Shown here: piece by piece, positions 42,863 through 51,918 of the stretch | Position numbering within the stretch: the stretch's first letter is position 1 | Layout of the letters: each line of letters starts with the position of its first letter | Assembly: GCA_016930935.1 (NCBI GenBank) | Contig: JAFGFT010000005.1 | Location: 1 to 64,000, forward strand | Length of the DNA: 64,000 nt | Direction: 5' to 3' | From: Dehalococcoidia bacterium | GTDB taxonomy: Bacteria; Chloroflexota; Dehalococcoidia; GIF9; AB-539-J10 | The notes under the pieces: model-generated | Database searches by the model: none | What the model saw: only the letters and a program-made list of their open reading frames with translations | Told to the model about the DNA's origin: nothing | Program-made: the position numbers and the translations under genes

Positions 42863-43216
42863 TCACAGTGCCGAGATACAATCCACAAACAGAAAGGGCT
42901 CCGTGCCTGCCCGTGGGCCAATCGTGTGTAGTTCATTTGATGGAATGAACACGCAGTCTCCTGCCCCCACTACGATCTTCTCGTGTTCGGTAATGATGAT
43001 TCCCTTTCCTTTGACAACGAAAATCTGATGCTCCCATGCATGCGCGTGCAACCCGTGGGGTAGTTCGTCGGAAGGTTCATCCTCAATGACCCGCATCGAG
43101 AAAGAGGCTCCATCCTCCTTCCCAAATATTCTTCGCATCGTGACTCCCTGGGACACTCTGCCGACTCCCGGAGCAGACTGCATTGGCTCAATGTCGCGAA
43201 AACTGATTGTTTTCAT
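42863..43216 (-). CDS. Cupin-domain protein
   Basis: The 117-residue protein is a single cupin: motif 1 is GLHAHAWEHQIFVVKGKG (H-x-H, E, H metal ligands) and motif 2 is GDCVFIPSNELHTIGP. Small cupins act as isomerases, lyases or ligand sensors. ATG 43216 follows GGAGAG; the longer track start is not needed. It is the first gene of the cupin-AcnX-TatD group and may act on the same substrate. Confidence 0.88.
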   Translation of the reverse strand: MKTISFRDIEPMQSAPGVGRVSQGVTMRRIFGKEDGASFSMRVIEDEPSDELPHGLHAHAWEHQIFVVKGKGIIITEHEKIVVGAGDCVFIPSNELHTIGPRAGTEPFLFVDCISAL

Positions 43217-43516
43217 AAGGACTGACTCTCCGCGTATTGGTTTTCGTTGGAACATCATACGCACATACAGTCTCTTCTTGAGATTCGCTATTTAGTACTG
43301 GTGCTTGTGTTCGCTGCAACCCGGTCTCTCTTCTTGGTATCGGAATCGTCTAAGGTTGGTTTGTGGAAGCTCTGACCACTTCTAAAGAGCATATCGGCGC
43401 AAAAGCCTCTTTGGCATCTGAGCGAAGTGAGAAGTTCAACAACGGCATTCAATTGCACTAAGTGTGTCCTATTCCAATGCGCTTGTTGGTGCAGATTCTT
43501 CGACGTGATGCGAGGA
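43217..43516 (-). promoter_or_regulatory. Intergenic region with weak promoter candidate for the cupin-AcnX operon
   Basis: No gene is seen in these 300 bases. On the minus strand TTGCAG (43314-43319) and CTAAAT (43290-43295) are 18 bases apart and could start a message 70-80 bases before the cupin gene. The match is weak. Confidence 0.3.
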
Positions 43517-44656
43517 CTATGACAAGATTGCTCGACCTATCACGAGCTTCTGGACTTCGCTCGTGCCCTCGTAGATTTCAAGGATTTTTGCGTCCCTGTA
43601 GAATCTCTCTATGGGCAGATCTTTCATGTAGCCATACCCTCCATGGATCTGAAGTGACTTCCTTGCGACATCCATTGCAGTGTTGGCTGCGAAGAGCTTG
43701 GCCTGTGCGACTTCCTTGCTAAACCTCTGGCCCTGGTCTGCCAGTCTGGCGGCTCGATAGGCGAGAAGCCACGCGGCGTCTACCTGGGTCGCCATGTCAA
43801 CCAGCATCCACTGGATACCTTGGAACTCACAGATTGGCTGTCCAAACTGCTGTCGCTCCTTGGAATAGGCCACCGCGGCGTCAAGAGCGGCTGATGCCAG
43901 ACCCACGCCTTGTCCAGCCACGTCCAGTCTGCCTTCGTCGAGGATAGAAAGGGCTATCCTCATTCCCTTTCCGACTTCTCCGATCTGGTTTTCCATCGGA
44001 ACATGCACATCATCGAACATGAGCTCTGCCGCACTCTCCGCCCTTATACCAAGTTTGTCCTCAATTTTGCCGACCGAGAATCCTGGCGTGCCCTTCTCCA
44101 CAACGAAAGCCGTTATGCCCTTGTTACCGAGTTGTTTGTCAACCGTCGCAAACAGAAGAACCATGTCGGCTCGGTCTCCATTAGAGATGAAACACTTGGC
44201 ACCGTTGATAATCCACTCGTCACCCTCCCTGCGCGCCGTCGTTGTCATTCGTGAGATGTCGCTGCTTGCGTCATGTTCGGTGAGAGCATAGGAGCACAGT
44301 CTCTCTCCCTTCGCTGCAGGAACGACGAACCTTCGTCTCTGGTCCTCGTTGCCATAGCGGTACAAGCCGCCAAGTGCCAGCCCCATATGTGTGCCGACTA
44401 TCGAGGCGACGGAGACGCTCGCGCGCGCCAGTTCAATCGAAGCAATCAGTGCGTCCATGAGGGACCCTCCCTGTCCACCGTACTCCTCAGGTACGGTGAG
44501 ACCGGTGAGGCCGACAGATGCAACCTTCTGGAATGCCTCATAGGCGAGCTCATTTCGTCTGTCCCATTCATCTGCGCACGGTGCGATTTCCGCCTGAACG
44601 AAATCTCTAAGTTGACGCTGCAGCATTCTTTCCGGCTCAGTAAGAAGTATGTCCAT
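43517..44656 (-). CDS. Acyl-CoA dehydrogenase
   Basis: The 379-residue flavoprotein has the normal length and motifs: ALTEHDASSDISRMTTTA (FAD/substrate loop), INGAKCFISNGDRADM, and near the end RFYRDAKILEIYEGTSEVQK, where the glutamate of YEGT is the catalytic base. It introduces a 2,3 double bond into an acyl-CoA and passes electrons to ETF, two pairs of which are coded later in the window. ATG 44656 follows AAGGAGAACTGGAAC; the longer track start adds unlikely residues. It lies between the orphan DctP and the cupin group. Confidence 0.94.
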   Translation of the reverse strand: MDILLTEPERMLQRQLRDFVQAEIAPCADEWDRRNELAYEAFQKVASVGLTGLTVPEEYGGQGGSLMDALIASIELARASVSVASIVGTHMGLALGGLYRYGNEDQRRRFVVPAAKGERLCSYALTEHDASSDISRMTTTARREGDEWIINGAKCFISNGDRADMVLLFATVDKQLGNKGITAFVVEKGTPGFSVGKIEDKLGIRAESAAELMFDDVHVPMENQIGEVGKGMRIALSILDEGRLDVAGQGVGLASAALDAAVAYSKERQQFGQPICEFQGIQWMLVDMATQVDAAWLLAYRAARLADQGQRFSKEVAQAKLFAANTAMDVARKSLQIHGGYGYMKDLPIERFYRDAKILEIYEGTSEVQKLVIGRAILS

Positions 44657-44769
44657 GTTCCAGTTCTCCTTCATGATAGGTGATTTCCTATTGATGCGTT
44701 CTAGGCGAGAACGGACCCCTATCGGATGTTCGTTCCCGCCATACAAACGGGGTTATGATGAGAGGTATC

Positions 44770-45879
44770 TCAGGATATTCCTTCAGCCACCTTGACTTCA
44801 TTCACGAGCCGCTCATACATGTTCTGTCCCGGGAAATACTTCTCCAGGAGGTCTGAGTACAACTCGTCGTATATTTCAAAAGGCTGCACCCTATCGATGA
44901 ACACCTTTCTTTGGTCAGGAGTGAGGTGAGTGAATTCACATCCTTCCGCACTTAGTTTCTCTTCAATCACACTGGCTTGAGCGCGATAGCGAAACCGGCA
45001 GTTCGCTTCCAGAGTCTTCGCGCATTCCTTGAGGGTTTCCTGGAGATATCCCGGTAATGAGTCGTAGAGGTCGAGGTTCATAATGATGTCATCGCGGTTG
45101 TACATCTGGTTCACGTCCGTGTAGTAGTGGCAGACCTCATAGTGCTTCTCGCTCATGTAGGAACCGATGTACGTGCAGGTCGCATCGATGACGCCTCGTT
45201 CGAGTGAGGTGTAGATTTCACTCCACGGGATTGCTTCGCCGAGGGAATCGGGACACATTTTCGTGAAGGTCTTGACGTATACGTCGCTAGTGGGCACTCT
45301 GACTTTGAGCCTGGAGAAGTCATCGGGCGTGACCAATGGATGAGCATCTGTCGCATAGGCCATCCATCCGTTTTCGGTAGTGGCAAGAGACTTGCATCCT
45401 GTCAGTTCCCATCCGTGATCAAGGATGACGTCGAGTACGCCGCCGTTGTAGAAGAGCTTGTCTGCGGACTCAGGGGTGGCTCCCGCAAATGGCAGTCCCT
45501 TCACATTGAGAATCTCATGGTAGGTGCTGTACGGACTGGAGAAGCCCATGGCAAGATCTCCGGTTGTGACGGCGTCGAAAGTCTCCTCCTGATCCCCAAG
45601 CATGCCAGCGCCATAGAACTTGACATTCATCCGGCCATCGGTGGCACCATATATCATGTTGCAGAAGTGCTCGATGGGTATGTAGCGCGGGTCGCTCGAA
45701 GTCATGTGTGCCGCGCACGAAAGATCATATTCAGGCGTGACCATACCACTGTCACCAGCCTGCTGCTGAACTTGGGCTTCGCTAGAGGAGCCACTGTCCT
45801 GCGTTGGGGCACAGCCGATGGAAGTTGCCACCAGCACCAATAGAAGAGTCATGCATGTCCACATCGTTACAGGTCGCAC
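44770..45879 (-). CDS. TRAP transporter solute-binding protein (DctP family), orphan copy
   Basis: The 369-residue lipoprotein has signal and lipobox ATSIGCAPT and then the DctP fold: HFCNMIYGATDGRMNVKFYG, AVTTGDLAMGFSSPYSTYHE, the long LKVRVPTSDVYVKTFTKM with the family arginine that binds the ligand carboxylate, and IYTSLERGVIDATCTY. It is close in sequence to the DctP at 50836-51918 but has no permease genes beside it. GTG 45879 is chosen because AAGGAGG lies 8 bases upstream, while GTG 45897 would put that site inside the gene. It may share the DctQM permease or act as a sensor partner for the adjacent kinase. Confidence 0.9.
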   Translation of the reverse strand: MRPVTMWTCMTLLLVLVATSIGCAPTQDSGSSSEAQVQQQAGDSGMVTPEYDLSCAAHMTSSDPRYIPIEHFCNMIYGATDGRMNVKFYGAGMLGDQEETFDAVTTGDLAMGFSSPYSTYHEILNVKGLPFAGATPESADKLFYNGGVLDVILDHGWELTGCKSLATTENGWMAYATDAHPLVTPDDFSRLKVRVPTSDVYVKTFTKMCPDSLGEAIPWSEIYTSLERGVIDATCTYIGSYMSEKHYEVCHYYTDVNQMYNRDDIIMNLDLYDSLPGYLQETLKECAKTLEANCRFRYRAQASVIEEKLSAEGCEFTHLTPDQRKVFIDRVQPFEIYDELYSDLLEKYFPGQNMYERLVNEVKVAEGIS

Positions 45880-46172
45880 GTTTCCTACCTCCTTCACTAG
45901 ATGAATGCAAGTTCCACAGCGGTACTTGTTGCGCCAAGCATAGGGACTGAAGGCTAAAAGGTGCCTAAATGTGGAGTGGCGAGAACTAAACGGTTCGGTA
46001 TTCGGCCTGTGAGTGTGAAATCTTGTGGCATCTGAGTGTTCAGGAGAGGGTCCAGTTCCTCAGACGTCCAGTGGATGGCGAATATTGACCAACGGAGGAG
46101 TGCCCTTTATCACGGTGCTGGTGGATGCAAGTCTACTGTTGCGATAGTGGTGCAACGTCAAGTATGAAAGGC

Positions 46173-47885
46173 CTATGGTTCGTAAGCGGTTTCCTTTAGA
46201 ATCGGCAACTCAACCGTAAGAGTGGCTCCGCTTCGCGCATTGTTGGCTGCGCGAATCTTGCCCTCGTGTTCTGAGACGATGCTGTGGCATATGGTCAATC
46301 CCAATCCTGTGCCTTGTCCAATCTCTCGAGTTGTGAAGAACGGATCGAATATTCGGTCCATGTGCTCCGGCAGGATTCCGGGGCCATCATCCTCAAATGT
46401 CACGACAACATTGTCTTCGTCGCAAGTAGTGGCAATTCGCAGGTGCCCTCTGCCATTGGATAGGCGTATCTCTGTCTCCGCATTCGCCAGAATGTTGCGG
46501 AAACACTGCTCAAGCTGCGATTCGTTGCCAAGAATTGTCTGAGGTGCGAGGTCCAGGTCAGTCGTGATCTGAATGGCCCCATCGGACGTTGGAAGATGTT
46601 GCCTCCGCAAGGCTGATTCTACTACCATGTTCACCGAGACGGGTTCTCTTGCCGGACTTGTCCATCTTGCGGACGCCAACAGTTGTTGCACGATTCCGGC
46701 CACCCGCTGGCCGGCCTCCAGAATTCCTTTGGCGTACTCGCGACAGTCCTCCGTGAGGTCTTGCTTCAGCAGCAAGTCTGCGAACCCGATGATTCCCGTC
46801 ACAGGGTTGTTGATTTCATGTGCTACACCTGCTGCCATTCTACCTACTGATGCGAGGCGCTGTGACTGTTGTGCTCGTCTTTCGGCCTCACATCGCGCTT
46901 TCTGGGCTTGCTTCTCCTGAGTCATATCCATGAACGATGTCAGAATGAACTCACTGCATGGAATAAGTGTCGAAGTCTTCAATACCGGAATGATTGCGCC
47001 ATTGGCGGCGACCAGTCGTGCCTCATATTGATGGGGTACGCTAGGGTCACCGGAGAGACGTCTGTTTCTCACCTTCTGCATCTTCAAGACGTCCTCTGCT
47101 GGGAAGAGCGCTTCCCAGCCAAGTGTGCCTTCAATATCCTCGCGCTTGTAGCCCAGCACGTTCTCAAACTGTCGGTTCACTAGAGCTACCAACCCGTGGT
47201 TGTCGGTGACGCAGATCATTGTGCCGGTGTTGTCAAATATCGTTCTGTAGAGATCAGGCAACGGAATACCTGCCTCCCGCACTCGATTGTGGCCGCTAAT
47301 CTCGTCCAGTTTAAGAGCTAGAGCGGTGGCCAGCTTCTGAAGCGTCGTTGATTCCACAGGGGTGGGGTGCTCTCCGGAAAGCGGTTCAATTGACAATATG
47401 CCATGGACAGTATGCTGAGTGGCCAAACGGATTGTGAGCCGTGTTGTCTCGCAGTGGCCATTTGCTACAGGACAGGACTGGAGTATCGCTTTGCGCCATT
47501 GCAGGGCGACGAGTGTGTTCATCTGCAGTGCTTGCTGTACACAAGGCAACACCTGTAGGGAGGAGGACTCGTCTGAGTCAGAAAACAGAGGAGTTGACTC
47601 TTGACAATTGAAGGGGTTGGTTTCGTTTCGAGGTGGCGTCAGTAGCTGCCATTGAATCTCCTTGTAGATACCTGAATTGGTAATAGTCTCACAGACGTCT
47701 TGCAGAAGTTGCTGTGGACTATCTGTTGGTCGAGTGTTGCAAACCATCGCAACTGTTGACTCCAGAATTCGAAGTCGGTCTTGCAGATGATTGGGTGGGC
47801 TACTGTGCATCAATGCTGGCACATCAGTTGGAGACAATATTGGTGTGATTGTCTGAGTGTCTTCTCTGTCGGCTCTGATCTTCAA
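46173..47885 (-). CDS. Soluble PAS histidine kinase with N-terminal GAF-like domain
   Basis: The 570-residue protein has an N-terminal GAF-like domain (about 30-195), a PAS domain (about 208-325, TGTMICVTDNHGLVALVNRQ), then HisKA with VAHEINNPVTGIIGFADLL (H box), and an ATPase domain with NILANAETEI, FEDDGPGILPEHMDRIFDPF and GQGTGLGLTICHSIV. There is no membrane helix, so it senses inside the cell. TTG 47885 follows AGGAGG at 11 bases and is the only start that keeps the GAF domain whole. It comes 57 bases after the response regulator on the same strand and in the same frame. Confidence 0.88.
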   Translation of the reverse strand: MKIRADREDTQTITPILSPTDVPALMHSSPPNHLQDRLRILESTVAMVCNTRPTDSPQQLLQDVCETITNSGIYKEIQWQLLTPPRNETNPFNCQESTPLFSDSDESSSLQVLPCVQQALQMNTLVALQWRKAILQSCPVANGHCETTRLTIRLATQHTVHGILSIEPLSGEHPTPVESTTLQKLATALALKLDEISGHNRVREAGIPLPDLYRTIFDNTGTMICVTDNHGLVALVNRQFENVLGYKREDIEGTLGWEALFPAEDVLKMQKVRNRRLSGDPSVPHQYEARLVAANGAIIPVLKTSTLIPCSEFILTSFMDMTQEKQAQKARCEAERRAQQSQRLASVGRMAAGVAHEINNPVTGIIGFADLLLKQDLTEDCREYAKGILEAGQRVAGIVQQLLASARWTSPAREPVSVNMVVESALRRQHLPTSDGAIQITTDLDLAPQTILGNESQLEQCFRNILANAETEIRLSNGRGHLRIATTCDEDNVVVTFEDDGPGILPEHMDRIFDPFFTTREIGQGTGLGLTICHSIVSEHEGKIRAANNARSGATLTVELPILKETAYEP

Positions 47886-47942
47886 CTCTGCTAACGCCTC
47901 CTGGACAGTCGACGGGATGGGTCTACGTTGTGCTACTCGAGT

Positions 47943-48710
47943 TCATGCGGCTTGTGGGGACGCTTGGACATCTGCCTCAACTGGTTCTTTCCTAAACAGG
48001 TACCCAATGCCGTGGACCGTGATAATGAATCGAGGGTTGTGTGGTTCTGGTTCAATCTTTCCGCGGAGTCGGTTCACAAATACATGAAGGTACTCCTTGG
48101 AATGAGAGTGGCTTGAACCCCAGACGCGATTCAGTAGGCGCGAATGGGTCAGCACTTTGTCAGGATTATCCAAGAACTCTTCAAGCAACGCGTATTCTGT
48201 CGGCGTGAGATGCGAAGAGATACTATCCATGGAGTGTATCGTCTGGGTTGCTAGATCCACTGATAGATTCCCGAGGCTCTTTCGAGGTTCAATCGGAGCG
48301 TCGACGCCGGCTCGGACTCGCCTAAGCACCGATGACATGCGTGCGGTAAGTTCCTCTAGTGAAAAGGGCTTCACAAGATAGTCATCCGCACCAAGGCGCA
48401 ATGCCTTCACCTTGTCACAGGGCTCGTTGCAGACGCTGAGGACTATAATAGGTGTGTGAGTTCTCTCCCTCAGGAGTCGACATACCTCGAAGCCGTTGAG
48501 CGATGGCATCATCAAGTCGAGAATCACCAAGTCAGGGCGTTCTGTTTCCTGGAGAGCCAGCGCTTCGAGTCCGTTTCGGGCGACAACAGTTGCCCATCCT
48601 GCGGAACGAAGACTGGCCTGCAAGTATCTGGTAATAATATCGTCGTCATCGACAACCAATACCAGAAAACGTCTCGATGGGTTTGTCATGGCCTCTTCGC
48701 TAGACGACAT
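47943..48710 (-). CDS. OmpR/PhoB-type response regulator
   Basis: The 255-residue protein has a receiver (VLVVDDDDIITRYL, phosphorylation site DLVILDLMMPSLNG, VLSVCNEPCDK, DDYLVKPFSLEEL) and a C-terminal winged helix (HLTPTEYALLEEFLDNPDKV, LLNRVWGSSHSHSKEYLHVFV, IITVHGIGYLFRK). It should regulate transcription, most likely of the surrounding TRAP and AcnX genes. The start could be 48710 or 48689; neither ribosome site is strong. It is paired with the following kinase. Confidence 0.93.
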   Translation of the reverse strand: MSSSEEAMTNPSRRFLVLVVDDDDIITRYLQASLRSAGWATVVARNGLEALALQETERPDLVILDLMMPSLNGFEVCRLLRERTHTPIIVLSVCNEPCDKVKALRLGADDYLVKPFSLEELTARMSSVLRRVRAGVDAPIEPRKSLGNLSVDLATQTIHSMDSISSHLTPTEYALLEEFLDNPDKVLTHSRLLNRVWGSSHSHSKEYLHVFVNRLRGKIEPEPHNPRFIITVHGIGYLFRKEPVEADVQASPQAA

Positions 48711-48850
48711 ACTTCTATACCATGGCGTGGCGCGTGTCAATACACAGGATGCATTCGAGTCCTCATTCCAACCTGAGTCTCATCTAGAACAACGATTCAT
48801 TGGCCTTGTACCGCAGCTTTTGCAAGCATGTCTGGTATTCGTGACAATTA

Positions 48851-48889
48851 GTGGCATGTCGGTCCTTCTCCTTCTGACCGGCATGCCAC
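48851..48889 (-). terminator. Terminator after the TRAP operon
   Basis: GTGGCATGTCGGTC (48851-48864) pairs with GACCGGCATGCCAC (48876-48889) over 14 positions with one G-T pair. It lies just after dctM and before the regulator gene on the same strand. The T-tract is weak. Confidence 0.6.
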
Positions 48890-48896
48890 TATTGCC

Positions 48897-50243
48897 CTAT
48901 GGTAATCCCACGATCTTCTCTCCAACTAGGAGAGTGGGAAGCCACAACGAAAGCTGCGGGATGTAGGTGGTGAGTAGGAGAACCGGTATGGCTCCGAGTG
49001 CGATGAATAGAAGTGCAGGTTTTATCAGTCTGTGGAGTTGAACGTTTGATACTCGTGCTCCGAGGAACAGAGTTGCTGCAAACGGTGGTGTGACCATGCC
49101 GATTCCACAATTGAGAACAACCATGGCGCCAGCGTGGACGAGATTCATGCCGATTTGGTCGAACAGGGGGAGTAGGAGCGGCACCACAATTATTAGGATG
49201 CAGAGAGTCTCCATGAACATCCCGAGAAAGAGCAAGAGCAGGTTGATCATGATGAGAATCACGACGGGGTTGCTGGAGATACTGAGTACACCACTGGTCA
49301 ATGCTTCAGCCACTCCAACCTTGAGCATCACGCGGCTGAAGAACATGCCAGTGCCAACGAGGATGATAATCATTCCTGTGCTGCCTGCTGCCTCGAAGAT
49401 GAGACGAGGGAGATTGCCAACCTTCAGTCCCTTGTACACGAAGAGGCCGATTACCAGAGCATATATGCAGGACACTGCGGCTGCCTCGGTGGGAGTGAAG
49501 GCTCCAAGATAGATACCGCCGATGATGATGATTGGGAACAATAGGGCAGGGATAGCTGCCCATGTGTGCTGTGCAGTGGTGCGGGTGAATATGTTGGAGA
49601 ACTTCGTGACATCGCCAGTTATCTTTGCAGGAATCATCCAGTGTTTGACGGCGACGGCGTTGATAATGACGTATGCACCCGCAAGCAGGCAGCCCGGTAT
49701 GATGGTGCTTGCAAAGAGGGCTGCGATGGATTGGTCGGCGAGCAGGCCATACACGAGGAACGGGATACTTGGTGGTATCAGGTGCCCCATGAAGGCCGAG
49801 GCGCAGATTACTCCCGTGGAGTATTCTTTTCGGTATCCGTAGTCCTCCATCCTTGGTACCAATATAGGAGTGAGGGCTGCAACCGAGGTGAGACCGGAGC
49901 CAGTCAATGCCCCGAAGAAGAGACTCGACATGATAGCAACAGCAGGCAGTCCTCCTCGTATCCAGCCCACAAGGTCATTCACCCAACTTATGAGCTTCTC
50001 AGCGATGCCTCCCTCGGACATCAATGCGCCTGCCAGGAGGAAATAGGCCACAGCCATCAATACTTCGGTGTCGATAGCATGATAGACCACTCGTGGCATG
50101 CTTGCTACGTCGAGACCAAGGAGCAGGAAGGTTGCTGCGCCAGAAAAGACAAAGCACCACATCACCTCTAGACCGACCACCAGGAGGACAAAGAACAGAG
50201 AAATCCCGACAGCTACTTGCCATCCAAAAGCAATTTCAGTCAT
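48897..50243 (-). CDS. dctM: TRAP transporter large permease (DctM family)
   Basis: The 448-residue protein has about 12 hydrophobic segments. Family marks include DTEVLMAVAYFLLAGALMSEGG near residue 55, GSGLTSVAALTPILVPRM near 115 and IPPSIPFLVYGLLADQSIAA near 160, and GTGMFFSRVMLK. DctM is the sodium-driven channel of the system. ATG 50243 is chosen since AGGAGGCCCCGGACT precedes it, far inside the longer track ORF, and it overlaps the dctQ stop by four bases (ATGA). Confidence 0.95.
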   Translation of the reverse strand: MTEIAFGWQVAVGISLFFVLLVVGLEVMWCFVFSGAATFLLLGLDVASMPRVVYHAIDTEVLMAVAYFLLAGALMSEGGIAEKLISWVNDLVGWIRGGLPAVAIMSSLFFGALTGSGLTSVAALTPILVPRMEDYGYRKEYSTGVICASAFMGHLIPPSIPFLVYGLLADQSIAALFASTIIPGCLLAGAYVIINAVAVKHWMIPAKITGDVTKFSNIFTRTTAQHTWAAIPALLFPIIIIGGIYLGAFTPTEAAAVSCIYALVIGLFVYKGLKVGNLPRLIFEAAGSTGMIIILVGTGMFFSRVMLKVGVAEALTSGVLSISSNPVVILIMINLLLLFLGMFMETLCILIIVVPLLLPLFDQIGMNLVHAGAMVVLNCGIGMVTPPFAATLFLGARVSNVQLHRLIKPALLFIALGAIPVLLLTTYIPQLSLWLPTLLVGEKIVGLP

Positions 50244-50770
50244 AGTCCGGGGCCTCCTGCCAGGGATGAATTGCGCAGCCGGGATATGCTGACAGCGAGA
50301 TCTCTGCCGATGTAGGCACAGAGCAAGACTCCCATGACAAATGGCAAGGTCTTGACCACTCCCAAGTTGAACCATGTGAGTATCACATCGTGTTGGTTGG
50401 ATGCCCACATTCTAATCATGAAATCAAAGCTTAGATACGTGAAGAAACATGCGCTAGTGAGGGCGATGCCGTGCAATATTGCTCGGAGAATGTCGTTTTC
50501 CCTCGAGTGAGTCTTACTCAACATGGAATCCAAAATCTCGACCCTCACGTGTATGCGCTGTCTGGCTGCGATGGCAGCACCGAAGAATATGAGAAACAGA
50601 TAGCTATAGTGTTGCACCGGGAAGATCCACCATGAGGGAATCTCCAGGACGTAGCGGAAAACGACGCCAAGAAAGGACATGAAAGCCGATATGCTGAACG
50701 CAACGACTGCCACTGCGAACTCGACCCGTCCAACCGTTGTAGCGAGTTTGTTGAAGTGTTCTGAAAGCAT
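50240..50770 (-). CDS. dctQ: TRAP transporter small permease (DctQ family)
   Basis: The 176-residue protein has four membrane segments and the DctQ signature RYVLEIPSWWIFPVQHYSYL and RQRIHVRVEILDSML. It binds the DctM subunit to make the TRAP membrane complex. AAAGGAATCGAC precedes ATG 50770. It follows the dctP gene by 65 bases and overlaps dctM. Confidence 0.93.
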   Translation of the reverse strand: MLSEHFNKLATTVGRVEFAVAVVAFSISAFMSFLGVVFRYVLEIPSWWIFPVQHYSYLFLIFFGAAIAARQRIHVRVEILDSMLSKTHSRENDILRAILHGIALTSACFFTYLSFDFMIRMWASNQHDVILTWFNLGVVKTLPFVMGVLLCAYIGRDLAVSISRLRNSSLAGGPGL

Positions 50771-50835
50771 TGTCGATTCCTTTCAATATGAGTGGCGGAC
50801 AGAGAGTCAGGATTGACTCGCTGTCCGCCGCGTTT

Positions 50836-51918
50836 CTATGCCACTCCTTCAGCTTCTTTCACTGCGTTCACGAGTTGCTCGTACATCTTTTCGCCAGGGT
50901 AGTACTCCTCCAACAAGTCCTTGTAGAGTTCCTCGTACAGTTGATACGGATTGACGTTGTCGATGAAGACCTGTCGCTGTTCTGGAGTGAGGAAAGTGAA
51001 CTGTGTTCCCGTTTCCTCGCACCTGGCCATAATCTCAAGATGTGACGCACGATTGGTGAATCGGCAATCTGCTTCCATTACGTCTGCTGCCTCAAGAACC
51101 ATGTCTCTAACGTCGTCAGGAAGCGATTCGTAGAGTTCCTTGTTAATCAGCAGGTTGTCCCAGTTGTACATCTGATTTATGTCGGTGTAGAACTTGGCGA
51201 CTTCGTTGAATTTGCTCGCTTCGTAGACGCTGATGTAGTTGACGGTGCCGTCAACTACGCCCCTTTCGAGCGAGGTGTAGGTTTCCGTCCACGGAATCGT
51301 CTCGCCGATTCCTTTAGGAGCCATCCGTTCAAATGTCTTCACGTATACGTCGCTTGGCGGGACGCGTATCTTGAGGCCATCGAAGTCGTCCGGAGTGAGA
51401 ATAGGTCGTACCTTGTTGATGTAAACCATGTGGGAATTCTCGATGTAGCCGAGACACTTCATGCCGCACAAGTCCCACGAGTGATCGATAATCTGTCTGA
51501 TGAGACCGTCACCGTAGAACAGAGTGTCAACAGCTTCCCACGTGCTACCAGCGAATGGCAATCCTTTCACATTCTGGAGTTCATGGAAGCCACTGTAGGG
51601 GCTGATGACGCCGATTTCCAGTTCCCCTGCCTGGACTGCATCGAAGTTTTCCTCGCTATCTCCCAGAGCGGCAGAACCGTAGTACTTCGCGTCAACGCGT
51701 CCGTCAGAAATGCCGTAGAGTACATCGCAAAAATGACGTATGGATCGGGAGCCAACCCCCGCCTCTCCCAAGAAGTTGCTTACTCTCCATTGATATTCAG
51801 CCTCGACGGTGGCGCCACCACCATCATCTCCGCTGCCTGCGGGGGCTGCAGTGCAGCCGCTGAGAATAGCAACGCCAGCCAGTGTGAGTGAGATAAAGAG
51901 CAATACCACTTTTTTCAA
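50836..51918 (-). CDS. dctP: TRAP transporter solute-binding protein (DctP family), operon copy
   Basis: The 360-residue lipoprotein begins KKVVLLFISLTLAGVAILSG with lipobox LSGCTA. The binding domain has HFCDVLYGISDGRVDAKYYG, LKIRVPPSDVYVKTFERM with the conserved arginine, and TYTSLERGVVDGTVNYIS. TTG 51918 is preferred: GGAGG lies 8 bases upstream and gives a compact signal, whereas ATG 51933 has no ribosome site. A GGGGTGC/GCACCCC hairpin (51937-51961) lies just before it. The ligand is probably an organic acid. Confidence 0.93.
   Translation of the reverse strand: MKKVVLLFISLTLAGVAILSGCTAAPAGSGDDGGGATVEAEYQWRVSNFLGEAGVGSRSIRHFCDVLYGISDGRVDAKYYGSAALGDSEENFDAVQAGELEIGVISPYSGFHELQNVKGLPFAGSTWEAVDTLFYGDGLIRQIIDHSWDLCGMKCLGYIENSHMVYINKVRPILTPDDFDGLKIRVPPSDVYVKTFERMAPKGIGETIPWTETYTSLERGVVDGTVNYISVYEASKFNEVAKFYTDINQMYNWDNLLINKELYESLPDDVRDMVLEAADVMEADCRFTNRASHLEIMARCEETGTQFTFLTPEQRQVFIDNVNPYQLYEELYKDLLEEYYPGEKMYEQLVNAVKEAEGVA

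Noticed and set aside
47885-47945. The response regulator and kinase are in the same frame separated by one TGA, which might suggest a readthrough fusion or selenocysteine.
   Set aside because: The 57-base gap contains an AGGAGG ribosome site 11 bases before a TTG start, and no stem-loop of the selenocysteine type is seen. Two separate proteins is the simpler reading.
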